Below are positions 53,524-63,193 of a DNA stretch of 64,000 nucleotides, one piece after another. Position 1 is the stretch's first letter. Each line of letters opens with the position of its first letter. The notes below the pieces were generated by a model that saw only the letters and a list, made by a program, of their open reading frames with translations, had not been told where the DNA came from and ran no database searches. The DNA comes from Pseudomonas syringae KCTC 12500 (GTDB lineage: Bacteria > Pseudomonadota > Gammaproteobacteria > Pseudomonadales > Pseudomonadaceae). Where the stretch lies: assembly GCF_000507185.2 (NCBI RefSeq), contig NZ_AYTM02000002.1:2774001-2838000 (forward strand). The letters are read 5' to 3'. The position numbers and the translations under genes were made by a program.

Positions 53524-53741
53524 GGGCAGAAGCCTGAAAGGCACGTATTCAGTGCTCTCCAAGACCTGTATATAACGCTGCGCGTGGAAGCGATAACCAT
53601 ACGGCTAGACACACCAGGCACATCTTTTTTCACTTCGTTCAGGCGGCTTCCATCGGTCGCCGCTAGAGCATCCTGCCGGGCTCCGGTAACATGCGCGCCT
53701 GATTCAGTCGCTCGCAAGGGCGTTCCAATTGAGGAGTCGCA

Positions 53742-54554
53742 ATGCTGCCTTACCCGCAGATTGACCCGGTAGCCGTCGCTATCGGCCCGCTGCAAATTCA
53801 CTGGTACGGTTTGATGTACCTGGTCGGTATCGGCGGCGCCTGGCTGCTTGCGTCGCGTCGTCTGAACACGTTCGACCCGACCTGGACTAAGGAAAAACTC
53901 TCCGACCTGATTTTCTGGCTGGCCATGGGCGTGATTGTCGGTGGGCGGCTGGGCTACGTGCTGTTCTATGACCTGTCGGCCTACATCGCCAATCCGCTGC
54001 TGATCTTCGAGGTCTGGAAGGGTGGCATGGCGTTCCACGGCGGCTTTGTCGGCGTAATGATCGCGGCCTGGTGGTTTGGCAAGCGCAACGGAAAAAGCTT
54101 CTTCCAGCTGATGGACTTCGTCGCCCCGCTGGTGCCGATCGGCCTGGGTGCCGGGCGTATCGGCAACTTCATCAATGCCGAGTTGTGGGGCAAGCCGACC
54201 GATGTGCCGTGGGCCATGGTCTTCCCGCCGTTTAGCGACCCTGCACAACTGGCGCGTCATCCCTCGCAGCTGTATCAGTTCGCGCTGGAAGGCGTTGCGC
54301 TGTTCATCATCCTCAATCTCTACGCCCGCAAGCCGCGTCCGACCATGGCCGTTTCCGGCATGTTCGCGCTGTTCTACGGGATCTTCCGCTTTGTGGTCGA
54401 GTTCGTCCGCGTCCCTGACGCCCAGTTGGGTTACCTGGCGTGGGGCTGGGTGACCATGGGTCAGATCCTCAGCCTGCCGATGATCATCGCCGGCCTGTTC
54501 CTGATCTGGCTGGCCTACAAGCGCGACCCGTCCGCCAGCAAAGCAGCGGTTTAA
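53742..54554 (+). CDS. lgt: phosphatidylglycerol-prolipoprotein diacylglyceryl transferase
   Basis: A 270-residue inner-membrane enzyme that lipidates the lipobox cysteine of prolipoproteins. Family motifs are [35 protein letters not shown] (with the key His), [20 protein letters not shown] and [12 protein letters not shown], with seven hydrophobic segments. GAGGAGTCGCA-like bases precede the ATG. thyA follows 52 bases downstream, the usual lgt-thyA order. Confidence 0.96.
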   Translation: MLPYPQIDPVAVAIGPLQIHWYGLMYLVGIGGAWLLASRRLNTFDPTWTKEKLSDLIFWLAMGVIVGGRLGYVLFYDLSAYIANPLLIFEVWKGGMAFHGGFVGVMIAAWWFGKRNGKSFFQLMDFVAPLVPIGLGAGRIGNFINAELWGKPTDVPWAMVFPPFSDPAQLARHPSQLYQFALEGVALFIILNLYARKPRPTMAVSGMFALFYGIFRFVVEFVRVPDAQLGYLAWGWVTMGQILSLPMIIAGLFLIWLAYKRDPSASKAAV

Positions 54555-54606
54555 TACCGAAACGCCGGGTGAAGACGCCCGGCGCGTTCAACAATGCAGG
54601 TGATTT

Positions 54607-55578
54607 ATGAAGCAATATCTGGAACTGGTCGCTCATGTGATCAAGCACGGGACCTTGCAAGCCAACCGTACCGGCGTGAACACCATCAGCTTTCCGGGTG
54701 CGATGCTGCGTTATGACTTGCAGGAAGGTTTTCCGGCGATCACTACACGGCGCATGGCCTTCAAATCGGCCATCGGCGAGATGGTCGGCTTTCTGCGTGG
54801 CGTAAACAACGCCGCCGAATTCCGCGAACTGGGCTGCAAGGTCTGGGATCAGAACGCCAACGAAAACGCTCAGTGGCTGAACAACCCGTTCCGCAAGGGC
54901 GAGGACGATCTGGGCGAAATCTATGGCGTGCAATGGCGCAAGTGGCCAGCCTACAAGCGTATCGATGCCGGCAATGTCGCGGCCATCGAACTGGCGCTGG
55001 GCCAGGGGTATCGTCAGATTGCCGAGTCCGAAGAAGACGGCCAGTCTTTCGTGGTCCTGTACAAGGCCATCGACCAGATTCGCCAGTGCATCGACACCAT
55101 CATCAACGACCCAGGCAGCCGGCGGATCCTGTTCCACGGCTGGAACTGCGCACAGCTCGATGAAATGGCCCTGCCGCCGTGCCACCTGCTGTACCAGCTG
55201 CACCCGAACCCGCAAACCCGCGAAATCTCGCTGACGCTGTACATCCGCTCCAACGATCTGGGCCTCGGCACGCCGTTCAACCTGACCGAAGGCGCCGCGC
55301 TGCTGAGCCTCATCGGCCGCCTGACCGGCTACACGCCGCGCTGGTTCACCTACTTCATCGGCGACGCCCACGTGTACGAAAACCACCTGGACATGCTCAA
55401 CGAACAGATGACCCGCGAGCCGTACCCGATGCCGAAACTGGTGATCTCCGACCGCGTGCCCGAGTTTGCCAAGACCGGTGTGTACCAGCCTGAATGGCTG
55501 GAGCTGATCGAGCCATCCGACTTCACCCTGGAAGGCTACCAGCATCACCCGGCAATGACGGCGCCGATGGCGGTTTGA
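54607..55578 (+). CDS. thyA: thymidylate synthase
   Basis: A 323-residue enzyme, longer than the 264-residue E. coli form; this longer class is known in pseudomonads. It methylates dUMP with methylene tetrahydrofolate. Catalytic cysteine in [14 protein letters not shown], dUMP-binding [20 protein letters not shown], and the start [19 protein letters not shown]. The C terminus [11 protein letters not shown] matches the family. Confidence 0.95.
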   Translation: MKQYLELVAHVIKHGTLQANRTGVNTISFPGAMLRYDLQEGFPAITTRRMAFKSAIGEMVGFLRGVNNAAEFRELGCKVWDQNANENAQWLNNPFRKGEDDLGEIYGVQWRKWPAYKRIDAGNVAAIELALGQGYRQIAESEEDGQSFVVLYKAIDQIRQCIDTIINDPGSRRILFHGWNCAQLDEMALPPCHLLYQLHPNPQTREISLTLYIRSNDLGLGTPFNLTEGAALLSLIGRLTGYTPRWFTYFIGDAHVYENHLDMLNEQMTREPYPMPKLVISDRVPEFAKTGVYQPEWLELIEPSDFTLEGYQHHPAMTAPMAV

Positions 55579-55654
55579 GTCCGTACGAGAGCGAATTGAG
55601 CGTTGTGCTATAGTTTTGGCGTAAATCCCCTGACCCTGTTCAACGGAATCGACT

Positions 55655-55852
55655 ATGTTTTTCAATCGGATTGGACATCGTAGTGATACGAAGAAGGCTG
55701 AAGACGCGGCCCTCATGCAGGCAATCAAGAGCATCGACACTCTTGTTGTAAGGGGTGGTCGCATGTCCATGGACGCCAAAGAAATCGAAGGTTTGGTTCG
55801 CTCCTCCCGCGATAAGGCTAAAAAACTGGTCACTCCGCAAGCCGAATCCTGA
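55655..55852 (+). CDS. hypothetical protein, 65 residues
   Basis: Starts MFFNRIGHRSDTKKAED, contains MQAIKSIDTLVVRGGR and MSMDAKEIEGLVRSSRDK, mostly helical, charged and soluble. CAACGGAATCGACT lies upstream. It is 3 bases from the next gene, with which it probably forms an operon. No family recognised. It follows thyA, where pseudomonads usually have a different gene order, so this pair may be acquired. Confidence 0.6.
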   Translation: MFFNRIGHRSDTKKAEDAALMQAIKSIDTLVVRGGRMSMDAKEIEGLVRSSRDKAKKLVTPQAES

Positions 55853-55855
55853 TAA

Positions 55856-56752
55856 ATGGCTTTTTTACTTCTGCTGCCACTACTCGTCAGCGGCTTTTTG
55901 GTGTGCCTGAAGGATCCCACCGTTTATTGCAGGCTGCATCGCTATGAAGGCCAGATGCTTTACTTGCTGGTGGGGCGGTATGGTATCTACTGTTTTTTAG
56001 CGGCCATGTTTGTTACCGCAGCCCTTGCAGGCCTGTTCTCGCATGATTGGGGTGTGTTTTGCCCAAAATGGGCCCAAACGACGGACGCGACCTCGCCAGT
56101 CTGTTTTGCCGTGAACACCGATTTCATGGGCGCTTTAGGTCAAATGGGGCAGGACTTCGACATCACTGGCAGGAATTTTAGCCAGGTGGGCGTGTTCCTT
56201 GCCCTGTCGGGTTTACTGACCTTGGCGATGCCAAGTCTCGGAGCTTTTCTTACTGTCAGGATTCTCAAGTGGCAACTGGGCGCGGGTAAAAAAGAAGAAA
56301 TTGCGGTCTATCTGCTGGGTCAGTCTGTAGATCACAGCCCTATCTGCTCGACGCTTTTCGATGCATTTGTCGACAAGGAAGAAGTGATGATCACGATGGC
56401 GGATCGAAAGGTCTACGTCGGTTACATCATGGACGTCGGAGCCCCTACCGAAGTGACGGGTGTGAATCAGGAAATTTTGCTTATCCCGACCGTCAGTGGC
56501 TATCGGGACAAGGACACCCTGAAAGTGGTGTACACGACCGATTACCCAAGTGATACACCGCTCAGGCCTATTGGTTTTCGGCAGGAAAATATCGTCTCGA
56601 TCAGCATCTTCAGCGAGGAGGTACGCGAAGCGTTCAAACGCGTTGATTCTGAGCGGGTGGGTGAAGAGACAGCGAAAGAGAAAGCTGCCAAGGATCAGCT
56701 CGTCAAGGCGATCACTGAGCTTGTGGCGGTGGTGCAGGCCGCGCAGCGCTGA
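55856..56752 (+). CDS. hypothetical membrane protein, 298 residues
   Basis: Three hydrophobic segments: LLLLPLLVSGFLVCL, YGIYCFLAAMFVTAALAGLF and VGVFLALSGLLTLAMPSLG, with a Cys-containing loop between helices 2 and 3. Residues about 145-240 form a soluble beta-rich domain (VMITMADRKVYVGYIMDVG, EILLIPTVSGYRDKDTLKVV), then a helical tail (EEVREAFKRVDSERVGE...). The start codon is 3 bases after the previous stop. GC content is lower than in the neighbouring thyA and cadA. I do not recognise the family. Confidence 0.7.
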   Translation: MAFLLLLPLLVSGFLVCLKDPTVYCRLHRYEGQMLYLLVGRYGIYCFLAAMFVTAALAGLFSHDWGVFCPKWAQTTDATSPVCFAVNTDFMGALGQMGQDFDITGRNFSQVGVFLALSGLLTLAMPSLGAFLTVRILKWQLGAGKKEEIAVYLLGQSVDHSPICSTLFDAFVDKEEVMITMADRKVYVGYIMDVGAPTEVTGVNQEILLIPTVSGYRDKDTLKVVYTTDYPSDTPLRPIGFRQENIVSISIFSEEVREAFKRVDSERVGEETAKEKAAKDQLVKAITELVAVVQAAQR

Positions 56753-56773
56753 ACCAGAGGTCTCAAACCCGTC

Positions 56774-57220
56774 TCAATGCCCATGACTCCTCCCCACATG
56801 TGAAGGCTCGCCCTCTGGCGCTGCCACAGCCCCCGTCACTTCCAGCCTTTCCAGTATCGCGCAATGTTCTGTCGTGCCATCGCTGCAGCGGCGGCGCAGG
56901 TCGAGCAGTTGCTCCTGGAGCGCTTGCAGGGTGGTGATGCGGGCGTTGACGTGTTCGATGTGTTCGTCGATCAGGGCGTTGACGTTTTCGCACTGGTCCT
57001 GCGGACTGTCGCGCAGGTTGAGCAGGTTGCGGATTTCCTCGAGGGTCATGTCCAGGCTGCGGCAATTGCGGATGAACGACAGGCGCTCCATGTGCGCCTG
57101 GGTATACAGCCGGTAATTGCCGTCACTGCGGGCAGGGGCGGGCAGCAGGCCTTCGCGTTCGTAATAGCGGATGGTTTCGACCTGGGTGTCGGTCAGTTTT
57201 GCCAGTTCGCCGATTTTCAT
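56774..57220 (-). CDS. cadR: MerR-family Cd(II)/Pb(II)-responsive regulator
   Basis: A 148-residue MerR regulator. The winged helix is MKIGELAKLTDTQVETIRYY and the coiled coil follows. The metal-binding cysteines are in SPQDQCENVNALIDEH (about residue 77) and RRRCSDGTTEHCAIL (two more), the CadR pattern; the C-terminal His-rich end (HVGRSHGH) is also known in CadR. It is divergent from cadA and would act on the dyad at 57247-57267. Confidence 0.9.
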   Translation of the reverse strand: MKIGELAKLTDTQVETIRYYEREGLLPAPARSDGNYRLYTQAHMERLSFIRNCRSLDMTLEEIRNLLNLRDSPQDQCENVNALIDEHIEHVNARITTLQALQEQLLDLRRRCSDGTTEHCAILERLEVTGAVAAPEGEPSHVGRSHGH

Positions 57221-57246
57221 TTCGACTCATCTCGTTTGAGTGCTTG

Positions 57247-57267
57247 ACCCTATAGTGGCTACAGGGT
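57247..57267. promoter_or_regulatory. CadR operator within the cadR-cadA intergenic region
   Basis: Dyad with arms ACCCTATAG and CTACAGGGT (8 of 9 match) around TGG. It overlaps the -35 box TTGACC at 57244-57249, as MerR-type operators do; the -10 is weak. Located between divergent cadR and cadA. Confidence 0.85.
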
Positions 57268-57306
57268 GTTCACTTGGCAACAAGCAGAATCCTGGAGCCA
57301 CAACGA

Positions 57307-59565
57307 ATGGGCACGACGATCAAGAATTCCCCCGCACATGACCACGATCATGACCATGATCACGACGAGCACGCGCACGAGCAAAAGCCCGTGGAGCATG
57401 CCCATTCGTGCTGCTCCAGCGATGCACAGCCCGCTGTAGTGACCTTTGGCGAAGCGTCTGCAGCGGGTGGTCGTCTGAGCAGCTTCCGTATCGAGGCGAT
57501 GGATTGCCCCACCGAGCAGACGCTGATCCAGAACAAGCTGGGCAAGCTGGCCGGTGTGCAGAAGCTGGAATTCAACCTGATCAACCGCATGTTGGGCGTC
57601 TGGCATGACCTGCCGTCCACCGACCCGATTCGTGAGGCTATCAGCTCGTTGGGCATGCAGGCCGAGCCGGTCGAGGAAGGTGCAGCGTCTGCCGAACCGA
57701 CGCCGGTGGTGAAGAAACACTGGTGGCCGCTGGCGTTGTCCGGCGTTGCGGCACTGGGTGCAGAGGTGGTCCATTTTGCTTCGCTCGGCCCGACCTGGGT
57801 GGTTGCCTTGTTGGCACTGGTGTCGATCTTCAGTTGCGGGCTGACGACCTACAAGAAGGGCTGGATCGCACTCAAGAACTTCAACCTGAACATCAATGCA
57901 CTGATGAGCATCGCGGTCACCGGCGCGATTCTGATCGGTCAGTGGCCGGAAGCGGCGATGGTGATGTTTCTGTTTACCATTGCCGAGTTGATCGAAGCCA
58001 AGTCCCTGGATCGCGCGCGCAATGCGATCAGTGGCCTGATGCAACTGACGCCTGAGCTTGCCACCGTCAAGCAGGCGGATGGCAGCTGGCAGGAAGTCGA
58101 AGCCAAAAACGTCGAACTGGAGGCTATCGTCCGGATCAAGCCAGGCGAGCGTGTCGGGCTTGATGGTGAAGTGGTGTCCGGGAGCTCGACGATTGACCAG
58201 GCATCGATCACCGGTGAAAGCCTGCCGGTGGAGAAGACTGTTGGCGACAAGGTTTTCGCGGGCACCATCAACCAGGCCGGTTCGCTGGAGTACCGCGTCA
58301 CCGCCGCCGCAAACAACTCGACGCTGGCGCGCATCATTCATGCGGTAGAAGCGGCGCAAGGTTCGCGTGCGCCGACCCAGCGCTTTGTCGACAGCTTTTC
58401 CCGTATCTATACGCCTGTGGTGTTCGTCGTTGCGTTGGCATTGGCGTTGGTCGCGCCGCTGTTCTTCGGTGGCGAATGGTATGACTGGATCTATCGGGCG
58501 CTGGTGCTGCTGGTGGTGGCCTGCCCATGTGCGCTGGTGATTTCCACGCCGGTAACCATCGTCAGCGGTCTGGCAGCGGCGGCGCGCAAGGGTATTTTGA
58601 TCAAGGGTGGCGTTTATCTGGAAATGGGCGAAAAGCTCGATTACCTGGCGCTTGATAAAACCGGCACGCTGACTCACGGCAAGCCGGTGCAGACTGATTA
58701 TGTGCCTTTGAACCCTGCTGTCTCCGATAGCGCGCCGGGGATTGCCGCGAGTCTCGCCGGTCGTTCGGATCACCCGGTTTCCCAGGCGATTGCCAAGGCC
58801 GCCGATGGCAGCCTGACGCTGCATGAAGTCAGCGCGTTCGAGGCGTTGGGTGGGCGCGGTGTGAAAGGCGAGATCAATGGCCAGATGTATCACCTGGGCA
58901 ACCATCGCTTGGTGGAAGAACTGGGCCTGTGTTCGCCGGAGCTGGAAGCCAGGCTCGATGCGCTGGAGATGCAGGGCAAGACCGTGGTGCTGTTGCTCGA
59001 TGCCTCGGGTCCGATTGCGCTGTTTGCCGTCGCCGATACGGTGAAGGAGACCAGCCGTGAAGCCATCGCCCAGTTGCACGAGCTGGGCATCAAGACGGTC
59101 ATGCTGACCGGTGATAACCCGCACACGGCCAAGGCGATTGCCGATCAGGTCGGCATCGATGAAGCGCAGGGTAATCTGCTGCCTGCCGACAAGCTCAGTG
59201 CGATCGAGGCGCTTTACAGCCGCAATCACCGGGTAGGCATGGTGGGCGACGGTATCAATGATGCCCCTGCGCTGGCCCGTGCGGAGATTGGTTTCGCAAT
59301 GGCCGCTGCAGGCACCGATACAGCTATCGAGACGGCAGATGTCGCCCTGATGGACGATGATCTGCGCAAGATACCAACGTTCATTGCGCTTTCACGCCGG
59401 ACATCGGCGGTGCTGAAACAGAACATTGTGTTGGCCATTGTGACCAAGGTGCTGTTCATCGGCATCACCTTCGCTGGCCTGGCGACCATGTGGATGGCGG
59501 TGTTTGCCGACATGGGCGTGAGCTTGCTGGTGGTGTTCAACGGCTTGCGCTTGCTCAAGAAGTGA
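57307..59565 (+). CDS. cadA: P1B-type heavy-metal efflux ATPase (Cd/Zn/Pb)
   Basis: A 752-residue P-type ATPase. The N terminus has a His/Asp-rich stretch (SPAHDHDHDHDHDEHAH) and CysCys pair in HSCCSSD, followed by an HMA-like domain (IEAMDCPTEQTLIQNKL). The core shows the membrane CPC motif VACPCALVISTP, the phosphorylated Asp in LALDKTGTLTHGK, ATP-binding and the hinge MVGDGINDAPALARAE. The ATG at 57307 follows GGAG; a TTG at 57274 is less likely. It pumps Cd, Zn and Pb out of the cell and is controlled by CadR. Confidence 0.94.
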   Translation: MGTTIKNSPAHDHDHDHDHDEHAHEQKPVEHAHSCCSSDAQPAVVTFGEASAAGGRLSSFRIEAMDCPTEQTLIQNKLGKLAGVQKLEFNLINRMLGVWHDLPSTDPIREAISSLGMQAEPVEEGAASAEPTPVVKKHWWPLALSGVAALGAEVVHFASLGPTWVVALLALVSIFSCGLTTYKKGWIALKNFNLNINALMSIAVTGAILIGQWPEAAMVMFLFTIAELIEAKSLDRARNAISGLMQLTPELATVKQADGSWQEVEAKNVELEAIVRIKPGERVGLDGEVVSGSSTIDQASITGESLPVEKTVGDKVFAGTINQAGSLEYRVTAAANNSTLARIIHAVEAAQGSRAPTQRFVDSFSRIYTPVVFVVALALALVAPLFFGGEWYDWIYRALVLLVVACPCALVISTPVTIVSGLAAAARKGILIKGGVYLEMGEKLDYLALDKTGTLTHGKPVQTDYVPLNPAVSDSAPGIAASLAGRSDHPVSQAIAKAADGSLTLHEVSAFEALGGRGVKGEINGQMYHLGNHRLVEELGLCSPELEARLDALEMQGKTVVLLLDASGPIALFAVADTVKETSREAIAQLHELGIKTVMLTGDNPHTAKAIADQVGIDEAQGNLLPADKLSAIEALYSRNHRVGMVGDGINDAPALARAEIGFAMAAAGTDTAIETADVALMDDDLRKIPTFIALSRRTSAVLKQNIVLAIVTKVLFIGITFAGLATMWMAVFADMGVSLLVVFNGLRLLKK

Positions 59566-59582
59566 TCATGCGGGAATCTTGA

Positions 59583-59680
59583 AAGGCGGACGCGGAGCGT
59601 CCGGAACGGCATTCCCATGCGGAGCATGGGAACGATAATCGTGGCCACCGGCTATCGCTCCACGCTCTGCGTCCGACGTT
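59583..59680. repeat. REP-like element
   Basis: GGCGGACGCGGAGCGTCCGGA (palindromic core GGACGC...GCGTCC), CATGCGGAGCATGGGAACGA and GCTCCACGCTCTGCGTCCGAC belong to the same family as 17257-17345 and 48898-48985. It lies between cadA and hutG, convergent. Confidence 0.75.
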
Positions 59681-59681
59681 G

Positions 59682-60482
59682 TCAGCCGAAGCGCTCTTGT
59701 CCCCAGGCAATGAAGGTTTCCAGCAGTGGCTTGAGCACGGCGCGGGTCGGCTCGGCCAGGTCCGGGCGGTAGTGGAAGGGCACGAATTCGTCCATGTAGG
59801 TGCTTTGCGCCAGCTCCAGCTGTACCGCGTGGATGTTGTTGGCCGGGTTGCCATAGTGGCGGGTGATGTGGCCGCCCTTGAAGCGTCCGTTCAACACATG
59901 GCTGTAGTCCTTGGCCGCTGCGCAGACCTGCTCCATTCGGCTGGCCAGCTCCGGGTCACAGCTGGCGCCATTGAAGGTGCCCAGGTTGAAGTCCGGCAGG
60001 CAGCCATCGAACAGGTGCGGAATATGGCCGCGAATCGAGTGGGCGTCGAACAGCAGCGCATAACCGAACTCGTCACGCATGCGCTGCAGTTCCTGCTCCA
60101 GCATCTGGTGATACGGTGTCCATATCTGCTGTAGATAGCGCGCCCGCTCTTCGACGCTGGGTGTCTGGCCGTCCTTGAACAGTGGCACGCCGTCGAACAG
60201 GATCGACGGAAACAGGCCGGTGGTCGCACCTGCGTACATGGGCTTGTCGTCAGAGGGCCTATTGAGGTCGATGACAAACCGCGAGTATTCGGCAGCCAGG
60301 GTGCTGGCGCCCAATTCGGCGGCGAAGTCATACAGACGCGGAATGTGCCAGTCGGTGTCCGGCAGGCTCAAGGCTTCGTCCACCAGCGCGGCTTCGACCA
60401 CCGGGGTCAGTTTCAGACCGGCATGCGGCATGCTGATCAGCAGCGGAATGCGGCCACGCTTGAATGTCAGAACGTTATCCAC
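59682..60482 (-). CDS. hutG: N-formylglutamate deformylase
   Basis: A 266-residue amidohydrolase, last step of the five-step histidine degradation route: N-formylglutamate to glutamate and formate. Signatures are IPLLISMPHAGLKL, FVIDLNRPSDDKPMYAG, YALLFDAHSIRGHIPHLFDG and HITRHYGNPANNIHAVQLEL. It starts with GTG at 60482, with AAGGAG eight bases before. It is 11 bases after the hutI stop. Confidence 0.95.
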   Translation of the reverse strand: MDNVLTFKRGRIPLLISMPHAGLKLTPVVEAALVDEALSLPDTDWHIPRLYDFAAELGASTLAAEYSRFVIDLNRPSDDKPMYAGATTGLFPSILFDGVPLFKDGQTPSVEERARYLQQIWTPYHQMLEQELQRMRDEFGYALLFDAHSIRGHIPHLFDGCLPDFNLGTFNGASCDPELASRMEQVCAAAKDYSHVLNGRFKGGHITRHYGNPANNIHAVQLELAQSTYMDEFVPFHYRPDLAEPTRAVLKPLLETFIAWGQERFG

Positions 60483-60493
60483 AGGGCTCTCCT

Positions 60494-61699
60494 TCAGATC
60501 GATGATTCGACGCCGTGGCGCACGATACGTTTGTCCAGATCGCCGCCCAGCCAGTAGGCCAGATCAGCCGGTCGTTCGATGTTCCAGGCGACGAAATCCG
60601 CGACCTTGCCAACCTCCAGCGAGCCATGCGTCGCGCTCATGCCCAACGCTTTGGCCGCATTGAACGTCACCCCCGCCAGTGCTTCTTCGGGCGTCATGCG
60701 AAACAGCGTGCAGGCCATGTTCAGCATCAGGCGCAATGACAGGCCCGGCGACGTGCCAGGGTTGAGGTCGGTGGCAATCGCAATCGGTACGCCGTGCTTG
60801 CGCAGCGCGTCCATCGGCGGCAGTTGTGTTTCCCGCAGGAAGTAAAACGCGCCCGGCAGCAGCACCGCGACGGTTCCGGCAGCGGCCATGGCGATGGCGT
60901 CGTCTTCGGTCATGAACTCCAGATGATCCGCCGACAGCGCCTTGTAGCGCGCGGCCAGGCTCGATCCGCCCAATGACGACAGCTGCTCGGCATGCAGTTT
61001 GACCGGCAGCGCCAACTGCCCCGCGGTAATGAACACCTGCTCGACCTGCGCAGGCGAAAACGCCAGGTATTCACAGAAAGCATCCACCGCATCGACCAGC
61101 CCTTCGGCTGCCAGCGCAGGGAGCATGTCGTTGCAGATGTGATTGATGTAATCGTCGGCGCGGTCGGCGTACTCCGGTGGCAGCGCATGGGCGGCCAAGC
61201 ACGTGGCGCGAATGGTGACTGGCTGGGTGTTGCCCAGACGCCGGATCACTCGCAGGATATTGCGCTCGTTTTCCAGGTCCAGCCCGTAGCCCGACTTCAT
61301 CTCGACGGTCGTGACGCCGTCTTTCAGCAGATGCCGCAGACGGCGCTCGGCACTGGCGTACAGCTCATCCTCACTGGCGGCGCGCGTCGCACGCACCGTG
61401 CTGGCAATACCACCACCCGCTGCGGCGATCTCGGCGTAGCTCACACCCTGTAAACGCTGTTCGAACTCGCCGCTGCGGTTGCCGCCGAACACCGTATGGG
61501 TGTGACAATCGATCAGGCCGGGCGTGACCCATGCACCGCCCAGATCGATGCAGTTGTCATGTTCCGGCTCGGCCAGCTCGGCCTGAGGCCCGATCCACTC
61601 GATGAGCGCTCCGGAGGTCACGATGGCGGCATGCTCGATGATCGAGTATTTGCCGTGCGCCATGCTTGCGATGTGACAGTTTTTCCAGAGCGTTTTCAT
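60494..61699 (-). CDS. hutI: imidazolonepropionase
   Basis: A 401-residue amidohydrolase that opens the imidazolone ring. Metal-binding motif [17 protein letters not shown], then [27 protein letters not shown] (metal His) and [16 protein letters not shown] (metal Asp). It sits between the permease and hutG in the leftward hut block. Confidence 0.96.
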   Translation of the reverse strand: MKTLWKNCHIASMAHGKYSIIEHAAIVTSGALIEWIGPQAELAEPEHDNCIDLGGAWVTPGLIDCHTHTVFGGNRSGEFEQRLQGVSYAEIAAAGGGIASTVRATRAASEDELYASAERRLRHLLKDGVTTVEMKSGYGLDLENERNILRVIRRLGNTQPVTIRATCLAAHALPPEYADRADDYINHICNDMLPALAAEGLVDAVDAFCEYLAFSPAQVEQVFITAGQLALPVKLHAEQLSSLGGSSLAARYKALSADHLEFMTEDDAIAMAAAGTVAVLLPGAFYFLRETQLPPMDALRKHGVPIAIATDLNPGTSPGLSLRLMLNMACTLFRMTPEEALAGVTFNAAKALGMSATHGSLEVGKVADFVAWNIERPADLAYWLGGDLDKRIVRHGVESSI

Positions 61700-61714
61700 T
61701 CCAGGCCTCGTTGA

Positions 61715-63091
61715 TCAATGAGTGTTGTTGAGCGCCTTGGGCTTGACCCACACAGCGTAGGCGATGAGCAGCAGCACGATCCAGATTGCGCCGACGATCA
61801 AGGCTGCACGGTTGTCCGGGAAGTAGCCCAGCACGCCGAAGATGAACAGCATGAAGGCGATGGCGGCCGCAGGCCCGTAAGGCCAGAACGGCACGGCGAA
61901 TTTCAGCTGTGCCGCTTCCTCGCGGTTCATCGAGCGGCGCATGGCGACCTGCGTCAGCAGAATCATCAGCCAGACCCACACGGTGGCGAAGGTGGCCAGC
62001 GAAGCGATCAGCAGAAACACATCCTTGGGGATCAGGTAGTTGAGCAGCACGCCGCCCAGCAACGCGATACCCATGACCAGCACGGTCATCCACGGCACGC
62101 CATGGCGCGACACGCGGGCAAAACTGGCGGGCGCCTGACCTTCACGGGCCAGGCCATACATCATGCGGCCTGCGCCGAAGATGTCGCTGTTGATCGCCGA
62201 CACGGCCGCCGAGATCACCACGATGTTGAGGATGGTCGCTGCCGAAGCGATACCCAGGTTGTCGAAAATCTGCACGAACGGGCTGCCCTGCGTGCCGATC
62301 TGCGGCCACGGGTAGATGCACATCAGCACGAACAGTGTCAGCACGTAGAACAGCAGAATGCGCAGCGGCACGGCATTGATCGCCTGCGGCAGGCTGCGTT
62401 GCGGGTCCTTCGCTTCGCCTGCGGTAATGCCGATGATTTCGATGCCGCCGAAGGCAAACATCACCACCGCGAACGAGGCGATCAGACCGGTGACGCCGTT
62501 GGGCATGAAGCCGCCATGCGCCCACAGGTTGCTGATGCCGATTTCGCTGCCGCTGGCCGAGCTGCCGATACCGAAGATCATGATGCCGAAGCCTGCGACG
62601 ATCATCGCCACGATGGCGCTGACCTTGAGGATCGACAGCCAGAACTCGGTTTCACCGAAGACTTTCACGTTGCACAGGTTGAGCGCGCCGATCAGAAAGA
62701 CGATGCCCAGCACCCAGATCCAGCGGGGTACTTCCGGAAACCAGAAGCCCATGTAGATGCCGAATGCGGTCACGTCGGCCAGGCAGACGATGATCATCTC
62801 GAACGCGTAGGTCCAGCCGAGCACGAAGCCGGCCAGCGGGCCCATATAGCGGGTGGCGTAATGGCTGAACGAACCGGACACCGGGTCGTGGACCGCCATT
62901 TCGCCGAGCGCGCGCATCACCATGTACACCGCCGCGCCGCCGATCAGGTAAGCCAGCAGTACGGCAGGCCCGGCCTGTTGAATCGCCGAGGCCGAGCCGT
63001 AGAACAACCCTGTACCGATGGCAGAGCCCAGGGCCATGAAGCGGATGTGGCGGGCGGATAACCCGCGTTTCAAACCATCTTGTGACGTCAT
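61715..63091 (-). CDS. hutT: amino acid permease of the APC family, probable histidine transporter
   Basis: A 458-residue transporter with about twelve hydrophobic helices, typical of the amino acid-polyamine-organocation family ([54 protein letters not shown]). It resembles ProY/HutT, and its place between hutH and hutI supports histidine or urocanate uptake; a more general amino acid role is possible. No permease-specific residues decide the substrate. Confidence 0.85.
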   Translation of the reverse strand: MTSQDGLKRGLSARHIRFMALGSAIGTGLFYGSASAIQQAGPAVLLAYLIGGAAVYMVMRALGEMAVHDPVSGSFSHYATRYMGPLAGFVLGWTYAFEMIIVCLADVTAFGIYMGFWFPEVPRWIWVLGIVFLIGALNLCNVKVFGETEFWLSILKVSAIVAMIVAGFGIMIFGIGSSASGSEIGISNLWAHGGFMPNGVTGLIASFAVVMFAFGGIEIIGITAGEAKDPQRSLPQAINAVPLRILLFYVLTLFVLMCIYPWPQIGTQGSPFVQIFDNLGIASAATILNIVVISAAVSAINSDIFGAGRMMYGLAREGQAPASFARVSRHGVPWMTVLVMGIALLGGVLLNYLIPKDVFLLIASLATFATVWVWLMILLTQVAMRRSMNREEAAQLKFAVPFWPYGPAAAIAFMLFIFGVLGYFPDNRAALIVGAIWIVLLLIAYAVWVKPKALNNTH

Positions 63092-63193
63092 TTCAGGTCC
63101 ATTTCATTACAGGTATGGCAATAGCTGCGAGAACGCCTGCATCCGGCATCCCGCAGCGATGACCAAAGCGAGCCCTGCCAGGCTCGCGGTGCA

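Noticed and set aside
53101..53575. CRISPR-like array
   Set aside because: Repeats are 141 bp with no unique spacers and are made of REP palindromes; no cas gene nearby.
57259..59229. 656-codon open frame antisense to cadA
   Set aside because: It is the shadow of a GC-rich gene with strong third-position bias; cadA on the other strand has all catalytic motifs.
61718..63061. 447-codon open frame antisense to the hut permease gene
   Set aside because: Rich in His, Asp and Gln, typical of reverse-complemented membrane protein genes.
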